From contig CABUGV010000003.1 of the NCBI GenBank assembly GCA_902491215.1, positions 62,001 to 126,000 on the forward strand: a DNA stretch of 64,000 bases. The letters are read 5' to 3'. The stretch's first letter is position 1, and each line of letters starts with the position of its first letter. A program made the position numbers and the translations under genes. Below, one piece after another: positions 1 to 9,016 of this stretch. The notes beneath the pieces were generated by a model that worked only from the letters and a program-made list of their open reading frames with translations, was not told the DNA's origin and searched no databases. The stretch comes from 43-108 sp001915545. Its GTDB lineage: Bacteria > Bacteroidota > Bacteroidia > Bacteroidales > Bacteroidaceae.

Positions 1-1
1 T

Positions 2-220
2 GGTGCCATCTTCATGGCAACAGACTATGTGACATCGCCTATGTCTGCAAAAGGACAGATAGTATACGGTGTTGCCATCGGATTCCTGACTGTTGTGATA
101 CGTAACTATGGTGCTTATCCTGAAGGTATGTCATTTGCGATTCTTATAATGAACGCTTTCACACCGCTCATCAACAATTATTGTAAACCTAAAAGATTCG
201 GGGAGGTAGCAAAGAAATGA
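2..220 (+). CDS. rnfD: RnfD, electron transport complex subunit D (3' end only)
   Basis: Integral membrane subunit of the Rnf complex, which couples ferredoxin:NAD+ electron transfer to ion pumping. Only the last 72 residues are in the window; the frame is open from base 2. The visible part carries the family's conserved FMATDYVTSP stretch, a hydrophobic helix and a short basic cytoplasmic tail. The residue that carries covalent FMN in the family lies upstream, outside the window. The stop overlaps the rnfG start by 4 bases, so the two are translationally coupled in an rnf(BC)DGEA operon. Confidence 0.93.
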   Translation, partial: GAIFMATDYVTSPMSAKGQIVYGVAIGFLTVVIRNYGAYPEGMSFAILIMNAFTPLINNYCKPKRFGEVAKK

Positions 221-918
221 AAAAGTTAAGTTCTTCAATTACCAATATGACGATTGTATTGACAGTGATAGCAGTCGTCGCAGGTGGTGTGTTGGCATAT
301 ATAAATGATATGACTGCACCGCAGATTGAGAAAATCAATGCTGAGAATCTTGCTGCCGGAATAAAGAAGGTTATCGGTAATGACGAGCTTGTTGTTTCAA
401 GTACCGACACAATACTGAAGCCGGGAGCTGAGGCAAAAGAAAGCATAACAGACGATGACATAAACTTCGTTGTTTATACCACACAGGATGCTTCGGGCAA
501 GGAACTCGGAAAGGCTGTCAGAGCTTCGAGCAACGGATTCAGCGGTCCGCTCAAGGTTCTTGTCGGTTTCGACAACAATGGAGCAATACTCGGCTACACC
601 ATTCTTGCCAGTGCCGAAACACCGGGATTGGGACAGAAGGCTTCACTCTGGTTCCAGAAAGGCAACAAGGGTGATGTCATCGGCAAGAATCCTGGAGAGT
701 GCAACTTCACTGTAAGCAAGGACGGTGGCGACATTGATGCCATCACAGCTTCAACAATTACCTCAAGAGCTTTTCTTGCAGCTGTGAAGAGTGCTTATGA
801 CCAGCTTTTTGCAGGCGGTGCTGATGCCACTTCGGGCGCAACATCCCAGAAGGGCAAGTATTCGGCCGACGAAAAGCAGGAAGAAAGCAAAGAGAATGCA
901 AAAACTACTGAAAACTGA
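217..918 (+). CDS. rnfG: RnfG, FMN-carrying electron transport complex subunit
   Basis: Membrane-anchored flavoprotein of the Rnf complex, 233 residues. One N-terminal membrane segment (about 10-29) precedes the FMN-binding domain. The usual flavinylation site is at residues 174-180 (DAITAST), so FMN should sit on Thr180; it is a relaxed version of the consensus Dxx(S/T)GA(T/S). The C-terminus (about 200-233) is a charged Ser/Thr/Lys/Glu-rich tail that holds a second, perfect copy, DATSGAT, at residues 203-209. The start overlaps rnfD by 4 bases and rnfE follows after 21 bases, so the genes are cotranscribed. Confidence 0.95.
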   Translation: MKKLSSSITNMTIVLTVIAVVAGGVLAYINDMTAPQIEKINAENLAAGIKKVIGNDELVVSSTDTILKPGAEAKESITDDDINFVVYTTQDASGKELGKAVRASSNGFSGPLKVLVGFDNNGAILGYTILASAETPGLGQKASLWFQKGNKGDVIGKNPGECNFTVSKDGGDIDAITASTITSRAFLAAVKSAYDQLFAGGADATSGATSQKGKYSADEKQEESKENAKTTEN

Positions 919-939
919 TAAAGGAAAGGAGATACAATC

Positions 940-1551
940 ATGAACAACTTTAAAGTTTTGATGAATGGCATCATTAAGGAGAATCCTACTTTCGTTCTCC
1001 TTCTTGGAATGTGTCCAACACTTGGTACCACTTCATCTGCCATAAACGGTTTGTCTATGGGTATCGCGACGATGTTTGTCCTCATACTCTCTAACCTGAT
1101 CATTTCATTGATAAAGAATCTCATTCCTGATATGGTCAGAATACCTTCGTATATCGTTGTGATAGCATCGCTCGTAACAGCACTGCAGATGCTTATGCAG
1201 GCTTATGTGCCGGGTGTATATGCCACTCTGGGTCTTTACATACCTCTTATCGTGGTGAACTGTATTATATTGGGACGTGCTGAGGCTTTCGCCGCAAAGA
1301 ACAATCCAATATCTTCTATATTCGACGGAATCGGTATCGGTATCGGTTTCTCTTTGGCTCTTACTCTTCTTGGAGCTGTCAGAGAGTGGCTCGGTACTGG
1401 TGTAATCTTCAAGTCTGACGACTTCGGCATCAGCGGAATCACTCTTCAGGGTGAGGACTACGGTATGCTGATGTTCGTGCTTGCACCTGGAGCTTTCATC
1501 GTGCTCGGATACCTCATTGCTATCGTCAACAATCTGAGAAAGGCTAAATAA
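940..1551 (+). CDS. rnfE: RnfE, electron transport complex subunit E
   Basis: Integral membrane subunit of the Rnf complex, homologous to NqrD of the sodium-pumping NADH:quinone reductase. It has 203 residues, a normal length, with about six membrane segments. The N-terminal stretch with ENPTFVLLLGMCPTLGTT is the family hallmark and contains the membrane Cys that helps bind an iron-sulfur cluster between RnfA and RnfE. It lies between rnfG and rnfA in the operon. Confidence 0.95.
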   Translation: MNNFKVLMNGIIKENPTFVLLLGMCPTLGTTSSAINGLSMGIATMFVLILSNLIISLIKNLIPDMVRIPSYIVVIASLVTALQMLMQAYVPGVYATLGLYIPLIVVNCIILGRAEAFAAKNNPISSIFDGIGIGIGFSLALTLLGAVREWLGTGVIFKSDDFGISGITLQGEDYGMLMFVLAPGAFIVLGYLIAIVNNLRKAK

Positions 1552-1574
1552 TAAGGATATAAACTGAAGTATAT

Positions 1575-2177
1575 ATGGAATATATATTGATATTTATCAC
1601 GGCAATATTTGTAAACAATATTGTCCTCGCTCAATTCCTGGGTATATGTCCGTTTTTGGGCGTGTCTAAGAAAATCTCTACAGCGTCGGGTATGGGACTC
1701 GCAGTTACATTCGTGCTGCTTCTCTCTACAATTGTGACTTACGCCATTCAGATTTATGTGCTCAATCCTCTGCATCTCGAATATCTTCAGACGATAGCGT
1801 TCATTCTTGTGATTGCCGCTTTGGTGCAGATGGTGGAAATCATTCTCAAGAAGCTTTCTCCATCTCTCTATCAGGCACTGGGAGTATTCCTTCCGCTTAT
1901 CACAACAAACTGCTGTATCTTGGGTGTGGCAATCCTTGTCATCCAGAAGAACTATACATTCGGTGAAGGTATTGCTTATGCCGTTTCAACAGCATTGGGA
2001 TTTGCTCTTGCGATGGTCCTGTTTGCCGGCTTGCGCGAACAGCTTGCAATGGTCAAAGTGCCAAAGGCTATGAACGGAATGCCTATTGCTCTCGTAACAG
2101 CAGGATTGCTCGCAATGGCATTTATGGGATTCAGCGGTGTTGACGGCGGTCTTAAGATTCTGTTCGGACTTGAATAA
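1575..2177 (+). CDS. rnfA: RnfA, electron transport complex subunit A
   Basis: Integral membrane subunit, homologous to NqrE, 200 residues. The hallmark NNIVLAQFLGICPFLGVSKK lies near the N-terminus, and a second conserved half with TTNCCILGVA lies near residue 110; in the family these two inverted halves pack against RnfE around the cluster. It is the last gene of the rnf operon and is followed at about 100 bases by a strong hairpin terminator. Confidence 0.95.
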   Translation: MEYILIFITAIFVNNIVLAQFLGICPFLGVSKKISTASGMGLAVTFVLLLSTIVTYAIQIYVLNPLHLEYLQTIAFILVIAALVQMVEIILKKLSPSLYQALGVFLPLITTNCCILGVAILVIQKNYTFGEGIAYAVSTALGFALAMVLFAGLREQLAMVKVPKAMNGMPIALVTAGLLAMAFMGFSGVDGGLKILFGLE

Positions 2178-2276
2178 TGTGTCGGGAAAGTCGCTATGAA
2201 TGTTGCTTTCCTGATGAATTGAATATTATTGAAAAAGCTGTTCAGACGTTTTGAAATTTGCTTTTCTATAAAAATG

Positions 2277-2323
2277 AAAAATCCCTCTGCAATTCTCGTT
2301 TGGATAGAGCAGAGGGATTTTTT
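2277..2323. terminator. Bidirectional terminator between rnfA and the SIMPL gene
   Basis: A 10-bp perfect stem (ATCCCTCTGC at 2281-2290 with its complement at 2309-2318), extended by an A-run on the left and a T-run on the right. It lies between two convergent genes and can end transcription from both. Confidence 0.88.
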
Positions 2324-2345
2324 GTTTTCTTATCTCTTTGTGGTA

Positions 2346-3044
2346 TTACTTTAGGAAATAGTCCACGGTTGTTACGACGCGTATTTTCTTTATATGAGGA
2401 GTGTTCATATCCTCAGTTATGCTGAATTGGCCCTGATTGGCATACTTGATGCTTCCAAGATTGCATTCAGCATCTTCTGCAAACTTGTCTGCAACCTGCC
2501 TTGCATTCTTTGTGGCTTCTTCAATCATTTCCGGTTTAAGTTCATTCAGCGAAGTGTAGAGGTATTGAACTCTGTTTTCATAGTTCGTACCTACGGCGAT
2601 GCCTAATCTGAGCATTTCGGATTGCTTAGACATAAGTTTCATTATTTTGTCTACATCGGAAGATGTGACTGTAATAACTTCGCTTATTTGATATCTCACT
2701 TTGACATTTTCTGAGACATAGCTTTGCGCCATGCGGTCGAATACTGATGGAGATGCTACGCTGATTTCTGAATCCTTGACACCGTTCTTTTTCAAATAAT
2801 CTACTATGGTTTTGTTTTTCGACTCAATGCTTTCATATAGAGAATTCAGGTCGTTGCTGACATCGTTGAAAGCTATAGGCCATATCACTTTGTTGGCTTT
2901 TACTTCGCGTTCTGCAAGTCCTTTGACTGTCACGTATCTCTCATTCGACTTCATGTCTTTTGCCGCTTCACCGATAAACAGCGATGCAACCACTATTCCG
3001 GCAGACAGGATTATGGATGCTTTGACGGTATTTTCCAACTTCAT
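2346..3044 (-). CDS. SIMPL (DUF541) domain protein, periplasmic or membrane-anchored
   Basis: 232 residues. An N-terminal hydrophobic segment (about 8-28, no clear cleavage site) is followed by a SIMPL/DUF541 domain that starts at about residue 36 with RYVTVKGLAEREVKANKVIW, a typical opening for the family. Members are widespread envelope proteins related to BP26/YggE; YggE has been linked to oxidative stress, but the molecular function is unknown. It is convergent with the rnf operon across a shared terminator. The next gene upstream on the same strand starts 20 bases away, so the two may share a transcript. Confidence 0.8.
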   Translation of the reverse strand: MKLENTVKASIILSAGIVVASLFIGEAAKDMKSNERYVTVKGLAEREVKANKVIWPIAFNDVSNDLNSLYESIESKNKTIVDYLKKNGVKDSEISVASPSVFDRMAQSYVSENVKVRYQISEVITVTSSDVDKIMKLMSKQSEMLRLGIAVGTNYENRVQYLYTSLNELKPEMIEEATKNARQVADKFAEDAECNLGSIKYANQGQFSITEDMNTPHIKKIRVVTTVDYFLK

Positions 3045-3064
3045 AATACTGATGTTTTAAAGGT

Positions 3065-3832
3065 TTAGTTTGATTTCTTCAATGTGTAATTGAGTTTCGA
3101 ATCTATTTTCTTCATGTCTTTGTCGAGCATTTCCAGTTTTCCTTCCGTTTTTCTGAAATTCATTGTTTCGCTTCCGTCAAAAGGAACTAGTTGTATTACT
3201 GTGGCATTCTTGTCGGATGCATCGCCACGCAATGTATACTGTCTTCCATATATATTGTAGCATTTGTCTTTTCCGTTTTCTGCTTCAAGGTAATTAAGCG
3301 AAGCTTGGAAAACACCGTCGCCACTGTGTTCCTGATGGTGTATGGTTATTGTATATTCAATTCCAGGACATGAAGCTGCAGGCAATGTTCCCTTGTAAAT
3401 GTCTTTTACAACAGGACCTGCATCCGGCTGTTTGCGAAGAGAATCGAGCACGTTGAAAGGTTTTACGGATTCAGGATTGTCTACCCGGTAGTATTCACGT
3501 CTATACATGCCGTACTTGCCCAGTATCAGCGAATCTGTAGTATGGCTTATGATGTCCAGTGTGTCGCTGAAACTGATTGTCTGTCCGTTGCCCACACTTT
3601 TACCGTTAAGTATGATGCTGTTTTCTTCTTGTTTCCAGCTTTCGTAGAGAAGTGTTGCCATACCGATGGACGATGCACTTCCGTCTGCATTCAGCGTGAC
3701 GCCTTGTATTATCTGAGGGTTGGACGGCATAACTTCAATCCAGTTGCCGGTCAGTGTTGTTGTTTCATTTTTTTGTGCTTCTCCGCATGCGGCGATAAGC
3801 AGAATGGTTGCCAAAGGAATAATTTTTTTCAT
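3065..3832 (-). CDS. NlpE-like outer-membrane lipoprotein
   Basis: 255 residues starting at MKKIIPLATI; a longer frame exists, but this start gives a proper lipoprotein signal with the lipid-accepting Cys at residue 16 (LLIAAC). Residues about 25-115 form a small beta-rich lipocalin-like region. Residues about 147-250 match the NlpE N-terminal domain, with YKGTLPAASCPGIEYTI and a later YTLRGDA. NlpE proteins sense envelope or copper stress and usually carry a CxxC; only the second Cys (155) is present here, the first being Ala152. Copper or redox sensing by that motif is therefore doubtful. Confidence 0.72.
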   Translation of the reverse strand: MKKIIPLATILLIAACGEAQKNETTTLTGNWIEVMPSNPQIIQGVTLNADGSASSIGMATLLYESWKQEENSIILNGKSVGNGQTISFSDTLDIISHTTDSLILGKYGMYRREYYRVDNPESVKPFNVLDSLRKQPDAGPVVKDIYKGTLPAASCPGIEYTITIHHQEHSGDGVFQASLNYLEAENGKDKCYNIYGRQYTLRGDASDKNATVIQLVPFDGSETMNFRKTEGKLEMLDKDMKKIDSKLNYTLKKSN

Positions 3833-4010
3833 AGATAACAGATGTTTTATAAAGTAAATACTAATGTTTTGGAGCTGAAGAAAGAACATGCAGATGTTAA
3901 TCTTCATATACAAAAATATGGTTTTGGAATTTACTCCCAAAACCATATTAGTCTGTTTGTATGAAATGTCCTTTTGGCTGTATGAAATGCTCTGTTTTCG
4001 TTGTATCCGG

Positions 4011-4865
4011 TTATTCTCTGTTTGTCGTGCGTTTGCGGAATACTATGAAATTACTGTTCGGACAGATGTATTCCTTCGATGTTCCCATGTATTCCAGAGC
4101 TTCGTTGTTTCTGTAAAAACTGAAAGAATCGCCTCCATGAAGATATATGGCGTTGCTGAATCCGAGGTCGGCCAAGGCTTCTGAGAAATCGTGCATCGAC
4201 TCACGTCCTCTGCTGACAACGATATATATGCTGTTGTCGTTTTCCCTGTCAGCCAAGGCTCTTCTTACAGATTTTCCTTTCAGTTTGTTGGGATATACTT
4301 CGCTGTTTATGACCAGAGGATATTGTCTGAACATAGATGCCTTGTGCTTTATGCAGTATCGGCATACTGTATCTGTTGCCGAAGCTCCCAGCCATACATC
4401 ACCGTCTCTGATGATTACGCATCCTTCCTTGCGCTTGCCGAAGCTGTATTGTTCTCCGTCGATGAAGAAATCTCCAAGTATGTTGTTCTTGTCCTTGCGT
4501 ATGTCTGCGGCTCCAAGTGCCATCACAATCTTTGTGTCGTTCGTGTCTGGCAGGCCTATCATAAGTTCCGCAGCCATGTCGGTGAGTTTGAAAATCTTTA
4601 GAGGTACATCATATATGGTGTCGCATACGATGTCCATCCTGCTGGTGCTGTACGAGCGTTTTGGTTCGATATCGGGAACATTCTGTTTTTCTTTTAAGTT
4701 TTCCGTCAATCTGTCCTCACATTTCTCCTTATCCGTTGTAAGGAATAACGTCGCTCCTGTTAAGACCGCAAGAATCAGTACCGCATACAGAATCTTTGTA
4801 TGCTTAGAAGAGTTTTTCTTTTTTCTATTCTCGCCTAAAATCTGTATTTCGTCGTCTTCATTCAT
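4011..4865 (-). CDS. Membrane-anchored phosphodiester glycosidase-like (NAGPA domain) protein
   Basis: 284 residues: a charged cytoplasmic N-terminus, one membrane segment at about 25-45, then a periplasmic domain. The C-terminal part (about 190-275) carries features of the phosphodiester glycosidase/NAGPA fold: a SVRRALADR-like strand, a helix, then IYLHGGDSFSF, the equivalent of the family's DGG-S turn. Such enzymes uncover sugar phosphodiesters or act on cell-surface glycans; the substrate here is unknown. The start overlaps the stop of the upstream LytTR gene by 4 bases, so production is coupled to that regulator. Confidence 0.6.
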   Translation of the reverse strand: MNEDDEIQILGENRKKKNSSKHTKILYAVLILAVLTGATLFLTTDKEKCEDRLTENLKEKQNVPDIEPKRSYSTSRMDIVCDTIYDVPLKIFKLTDMAAELMIGLPDTNDTKIVMALGAADIRKDKNNILGDFFIDGEQYSFGKRKEGCVIIRDGDVWLGASATDTVCRYCIKHKASMFRQYPLVINSEVYPNKLKGKSVRRALADRENDNSIYIVVSRGRESMHDFSEALADLGFSNAIYLHGGDSFSFYRNNEALEYMGTSKEYICPNSNFIVFRKRTTNRE

Positions 4866-5230
4866 ATATCTATACCTGCTTCCATGTAAGTTTTCAGTTG
4901 CTTAAGCGCTTCTTTTGATGCAGACAGGGTGAACGTGCCGTCAATGTTCATGTCGGCAAGCACAAGAATCTGTTTTGTAAGGTTGATTTTGTAGATGTAG
5001 TTCCTGTTTATGATAAGGCTTTTTCCTATTCTAATGAATAGCGAAGCCTCGTTGTGGAGCTGTTCTTCCATAAGCTTCTGCATCCGCGACAGATTGAACG
5101 TCACCACCTGCTCGCTACGATCGTGCAGGGTAAGGGTAGAGTAGTTTCCATCAGAAGAGATGAAAACTATTCTTTCAGGTTTTATCCTGACGAGCTCGTT
5201 TACGTTTGATAATATCAGTGTGTGTTCCAT
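4862..5230 (-). CDS. LytTR-family DNA-binding regulator, stand-alone
   Basis: 122 residues from MEHTLILSNV. A TTG-initiated extension to 5296 is possible but adds nothing recognisable. Almost the whole protein is a LytTR domain: RIKPERIVFISSDGNY near the start and FIRIGKSLIINRNYIYKIN after it are typical. There is no receiver or membrane domain, so any signal must reach it through another protein. Its stop overlaps the start of the phosphodiester glycosidase-like gene by 4 bases. That coupling suggests the regulator controls this two-gene unit or genes for the same surface process. Confidence 0.75.
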   Translation of the reverse strand: MEHTLILSNVNELVRIKPERIVFISSDGNYSTLTLHDRSEQVVTFNLSRMQKLMEEQLHNEASLFIRIGKSLIINRNYIYKINLTKQILVLADMNIDGTFTLSASKEALKQLKTYMEAGIDI

Positions 5231-5385
5231 TTCGCGTGAAGCTGTGGGCGACAAATTTACGAAAAGAACTTTGTCATACAAATCAGTGCCGCACAATAGT
5301 TGTGAACTATTGCAAATAATTCCTACACGGAGATTTTCCTTAAGGCTGTAAGTAATGTAGACGACGGACCTGCTTGAAATAGTGA

Positions 5386-5493
5386 TTGCGCAGATTTTAT
5401 TCTTGGAATAATGTAGTGTTTAATGGAGTAGGTATAATATTACAGACTGCACATGGAGATGTTCAAGATGTGGTAAAAGATATGAGTATGAGA
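5386..5493 (+). pseudogene. Relic of a receiver-domain response regulator
   Basis: A short open stretch reads NGVGIILQTAHGDVQDVVKDM at about 5422-5484, bounded by stops. It closely resembles the beta4-alpha4 segment of response-regulator receivers, as in IILLTAHGNIQDGVQAIK of the intact regulator at 11425-12753. The rest of the gene, including the phospho-acceptor and AAA+ domain, is missing. It sits convergent with a histidine kinase, where a partner regulator would be expected, and is followed by a hairpin resembling the one behind the intact regulator. The call rests on about 20 residues. Confidence 0.42.
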
Positions 5494-5511
5494 TGATTAA
5501 CGTGTTTATTC

Positions 5512-5572
5512 AAAAACCGTTTATAAGCAATTGATAGATGTTGTAATATATATGTGCTTATAAACGGTTTTT
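5512..5572 (-). terminator. 18-bp perfect hairpin downstream of the histidine kinase gene
   Basis: Arms at 5512-5529 and 5555-5572 are perfectly complementary, with an A/T-rich end suited to termination of the minus-strand kinase gene. The arm core (TTTATAAGCA) resembles the hairpin at 12763-12807 (TTTACAAGCA). Confidence 0.8.
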
Positions 5573-5590
5573 ATGAAGAAATTTGTATGA

Positions 5591-7045
5591 TTATGCTTTT
5601 AGGCGTAAGGTGAAGCAACTTCCTTTTCCTACTTCGCTTTCTACAGTCAAAGTACCGCCATGTGCTTCTACAAAGTCTTTTGAAATCGATAATCCTAGTC
5701 CGCTACCTTGAACTTTTGTACCTGGAACTCGGAAATAATGATCAAAGATACTTTGATGGTAACGCGGGTCTATACCCTTGCCGAAATCACGTACATACAT
5801 TTCAATATAATTGTCATCTGTTTGACGGGCACCGATGATTATACGTCCGTTTTCTGGAGAGTAGCGAATTGCATTCGAAAGCAGATTGGTCAGTACCCAG
5901 GCAATCTTCTCGCTGTCCACGAACAACTTGCCTATTTTATTCTCTGGGTATTGTACTTCTATTTGTATGTTGAATTTTTCAGCTTGTACCCGATTGGCTT
6001 TTATTGCATAGTCTATCAATTCTATCGGTCTTGTAATACGTGGTTTGAGCTGCAGTTTACCAGACTCTACCTGTGTCATGTTAAGGAGTTCGCCGGTTAT
6101 ATTAAGCAATCGTTCACTATTGTCCTGAATACTTTGCGTCAGTTCCTTTTGCTCGTCGTTCAAGTCACCTATTCGGCTGTCTTCGAGCAACTGAAGACTC
6201 ATCATTATTGCTGAAATAGGGGTTTTCAGCTCGTGAGATATTGTCGAGATGAAAGTGGTCTTGGCTGAATCAAGTTCTTTGAACTCTGTGATATTTTTAA
6301 GCATAATAACATATCCGTCGTTTGTTGAACCGGATTTATTGTTTCCAGACTTATTGATCTGCATATATTTCATCTGAAAATAACATTCCTTATTGTCTGC
6401 ATATATTTTTAAAGCTTCCTTCTTGCTGTTTTTATCTCCTTCTTGTAAATCCATAAGTTCACGTATGAGTCTTCTCAGCAAGTCATTTCTCATAGAAATG
6501 TCTTGTGCAGGTTTTTGCAAGACCTCCTCACGCTTTAAGTTAAGGACATTAAGTGCTTCATCGTTTATAAATAAAATGATAAGCTCATTATTCAAGCCTA
6601 TGATAGGTTCTTTTACACTATTAATAATAGCTTCCATGTAATTCTTCGAAGCTTTAATTTGTGCAAGTGTGCTGGAGTGGTAATCTGACAGTCGTTTTGC
6701 CATTCGATTGAAGTTTTCAGAAACTTCTGCAAATTCATGGTTTTCCAAGTTTAGGCGACAATCATAATTATGATTGGCAATGTTGTTGATTCCATCTATG
6801 ATTTTTTTTATGGGTTTATTGAAATGAGACGGAATAATTGTAAGCATAAAAATGCCTATAATAATACAGATACCTCCTACAATGGAAATCCATAGCAGCG
6901 CTCTTTGAAGTCCCGGACCGGCTGCAGGACTGTCTGGTTCTGTTGCGGTCAAAATCTGCAGGTTTACAATAGAAAGGGACACAAGAAGTACAATCATGGA
7001 AACAAGTACTCCTATTACTAATGTCAATTTTGTCTTTATATTCAT
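5591..7045 (-). CDS. HAMP-PAS sensor histidine kinase, probable kinase half of a split Kdp sensor
   Basis: 484 residues. Membrane segments lie at about 7-30 and 49-71 with only about 20 periplasmic residues between them, then HAMP (about 72-125), PAS (about 138-250), and a kinase core with phospho-acceptor His271 in FISTISHELKTP. The ATP site has NLLSNAIRYS (387-396), DFGKG (420-424) and GSGLGLS (447-453). The tiny periplasmic loop argues against extracellular ligand sensing. The separate KdpD sensor half encoded at 12842-13972 has no kinase domain, so this protein is the likely catalytic partner. That pairing is inferred. It lies 147 bases downstream of trkH on the same strand. Confidence 0.85.
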   Translation of the reverse strand: MNIKTKLTLVIGVLVSMIVLLVSLSIVNLQILTATEPDSPAAGPGLQRALLWISIVGGICIIIGIFMLTIIPSHFNKPIKKIIDGINNIANHNYDCRLNLENHEFAEVSENFNRMAKRLSDYHSSTLAQIKASKNYMEAIINSVKEPIIGLNNELIILFINDEALNVLNLKREEVLQKPAQDISMRNDLLRRLIRELMDLQEGDKNSKKEALKIYADNKECYFQMKYMQINKSGNNKSGSTNDGYVIMLKNITEFKELDSAKTTFISTISHELKTPISAIMMSLQLLEDSRIGDLNDEQKELTQSIQDNSERLLNITGELLNMTQVESGKLQLKPRITRPIELIDYAIKANRVQAEKFNIQIEVQYPENKIGKLFVDSEKIAWVLTNLLSNAIRYSPENGRIIIGARQTDDNYIEMYVRDFGKGIDPRYHQSIFDHYFRVPGTKVQGSGLGLSISKDFVEAHGGTLTVESEVGKGSCFTLRLKA

Positions 7046-7192
7046 AATGCATGTTTTATTGTGCAGAAAGATAATTAATTTTTAAATTCATTTTTGATAG
7101 AGTCTGAATAAAATATTCATAATGATGTATTTTTAGACCCTTCTTGAATTTCAAATCAGATTATCTGATGTGCACATATATTGTTTTTCTTA

Positions 7193-8657
7193 TCAGTATT
7201 CATTCCAGAAGCGTTTATAGAATAAAAGCATAATGCCGAAAATTTCCAATCGCCCAATAAGCATTAAGGCTGAAAGAACCCATTTGGCCGCATCTGGCAG
7301 AGAGTGCCATGAATATACGGGACCATAAGTTCCAAGACCTGGGCCGACGTTGCCTATTGCAGATACGACGGTACTCAGAGACTCTGTCAAGCCAACTCCA
7401 AAAGCCATCAATAGCGTCCAGCCAATAAATATACAAATCAGGTATGTAACAAAGAACGTAAACACTATTGCAGAAGTCTGTACAGGAATTTGCCCGTTGT
7501 TTACATGTACTGATAAGACTGCTCTAGGATGCATCATTTGTTTGAATTGGTTTCTTATATTCTGAAACATAATCAATAAGCGTAGATTCTTAACACCTCC
7601 ACTGGTAGAGCCGGTGCAACCTCCGGATATCATAGCAAAAATAAGCAGCATCCACGTAAAAGGTGGCCATAAGTTGTAATCGTCTGTTGCAAATCCGCAT
7701 GATGTATGTACCGTTGCTACTTGAAATAATGCTTTGCGGAAAGCTGTTTCAATATCGTAGTAATCAGTTATGTATAAGGCAAATGCGATGATGACCGTCA
7801 ATATTAGTATTGATGCAAGAAACCAGTGCAGTTCACTGTCTTTTATAAGTTTTTTATATTTCCCATTCAAGGCAAAATAGTATAGAGAAAAATTTACACC
7901 TGATAGAATCATAAATATTGATATGACATATTCTATGTAAGGTGAGTTCCAGTATGATATGCTGTCTTGTTTTGTGGAATATCCTCCTGTAGCAGTTGTA
8001 GAAAATGACTGGCATAATGCATCAAATAAGTTCATATCTCCCAACATCAGTAGTATTGTTTCCAATTAATGTCAACACTATATATATAAGCCATAAGTAA
8101 CGTGCCATAACTTTTGCTTTGGGATGAATCTTGTCGTGCGTTACCCCTGTTGCTTCCGATAAGAAAAGCAATTGGCAGCTTCCGCTTAATAATGGAAGAG
8201 AAGCAATTGTAAAAAGAACAATGCCAAGTCCACCTATCCACTGTGTAAAACTACGCCAGAATAGCATTCCTTTAGGCAACGATTCTATATTATCAAGGAT
8301 AGTAGCTCCGGTGGTTGTAAAACCAGACATAGTCTCAAAAAAAGCATCAGCTATTGATGGTATATATCCGCTTAGGTAGAACGGCAACATGCCGAGAAGT
8401 GTAAACATTATCCATGTGGTGCTTACGATGCAGTACCCTTCACGTCTGGATATATTGTTCACCTTGCGATTACCGACAAGAACCATTGTACCTCCGATGG
8501 CGATGTTGATCAGCATTGTCCATATAAAATAAATATAACTGCTCTCATGATAAATAGCAGAAACGCCGGCACATATAGCAAATAAGCCAGCCTCGACTAA
8601 AATCAATATGCCTAAAATGTAAGAAACCGTTCTGAAATTTATTAGGCTATTGTCCAT
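7193..8657 (-). pseudogene. trkH: TrkH-type potassium uptake channel, frameshifted
   Basis: The two overlapping frames 8022-8657 and 7193-8065 together encode one TrkH of about 487 residues. The first ends in WLIYIVLTLIG and the second resumes with ETILLMLGD. Dropping one G of the GG pair (CC at 8062-8063 on the plus strand) restores a continuous reading. Filter-like repeats are visible on both sides of the break: MSGFTTTGAT in the N-terminal part, and STTATGGYST, CGFATDDYN and IGNVGPGLG in the C-terminal part. The start chosen is MDNSLINF, 14 codons inside the longest frame. No trkA is nearby. A sequencing error is an alternative to a true mutation. Confidence 0.85.
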
Positions 8658-9016
8658 TTTTTTTAAGTAAAATGAGTTAGCTTGACAAAAGTATTCCATA
8701 TCGCATTATCTTTTGTGAATATAAAAAACAAAAGATATGCCAATTTGATAGACGTTTTACTAATGTGTTAATAAACAAGATGTTAGTGATTTGTTTGGAA
8801 TGCATATATAATTAAACCTTCTCATTATGATATACATTTATTTTCATTTTGAGAAGAACTGTGAATGTCTTTCATGATAATAAAAGCTGTATATCTATGT
8901 TTTAAGTGACAATTTTATGCATCAGTAAAGGTTTCTTGAATTTATACAATATAACAGATTTTTATGTGAAAAATGTAATTATCAAATTTTTTTATTAATC
9001 CTATTCCTCAATATGG
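8658..9016. other. AT-rich intergenic stretch, no gene seen
   Basis: This separates divergent trkH and the W-repeat gene. I see no open frame with protein-like character and no RNA gene. It presumably holds the trkH promoter, but I could not fix a convincing one. Confidence 0.5.

Noticed and set aside
5231..5296. TTG-initiated extension of the LytTR gene
   Set aside because: The LytTR domain is complete from the internal ATG, and TTG starts are rarer.
7155..7169. Palindrome between trkH and the kinase gene
   Set aside because: Only 6-bp arms with no T-run; too weak to call a terminator or operator.
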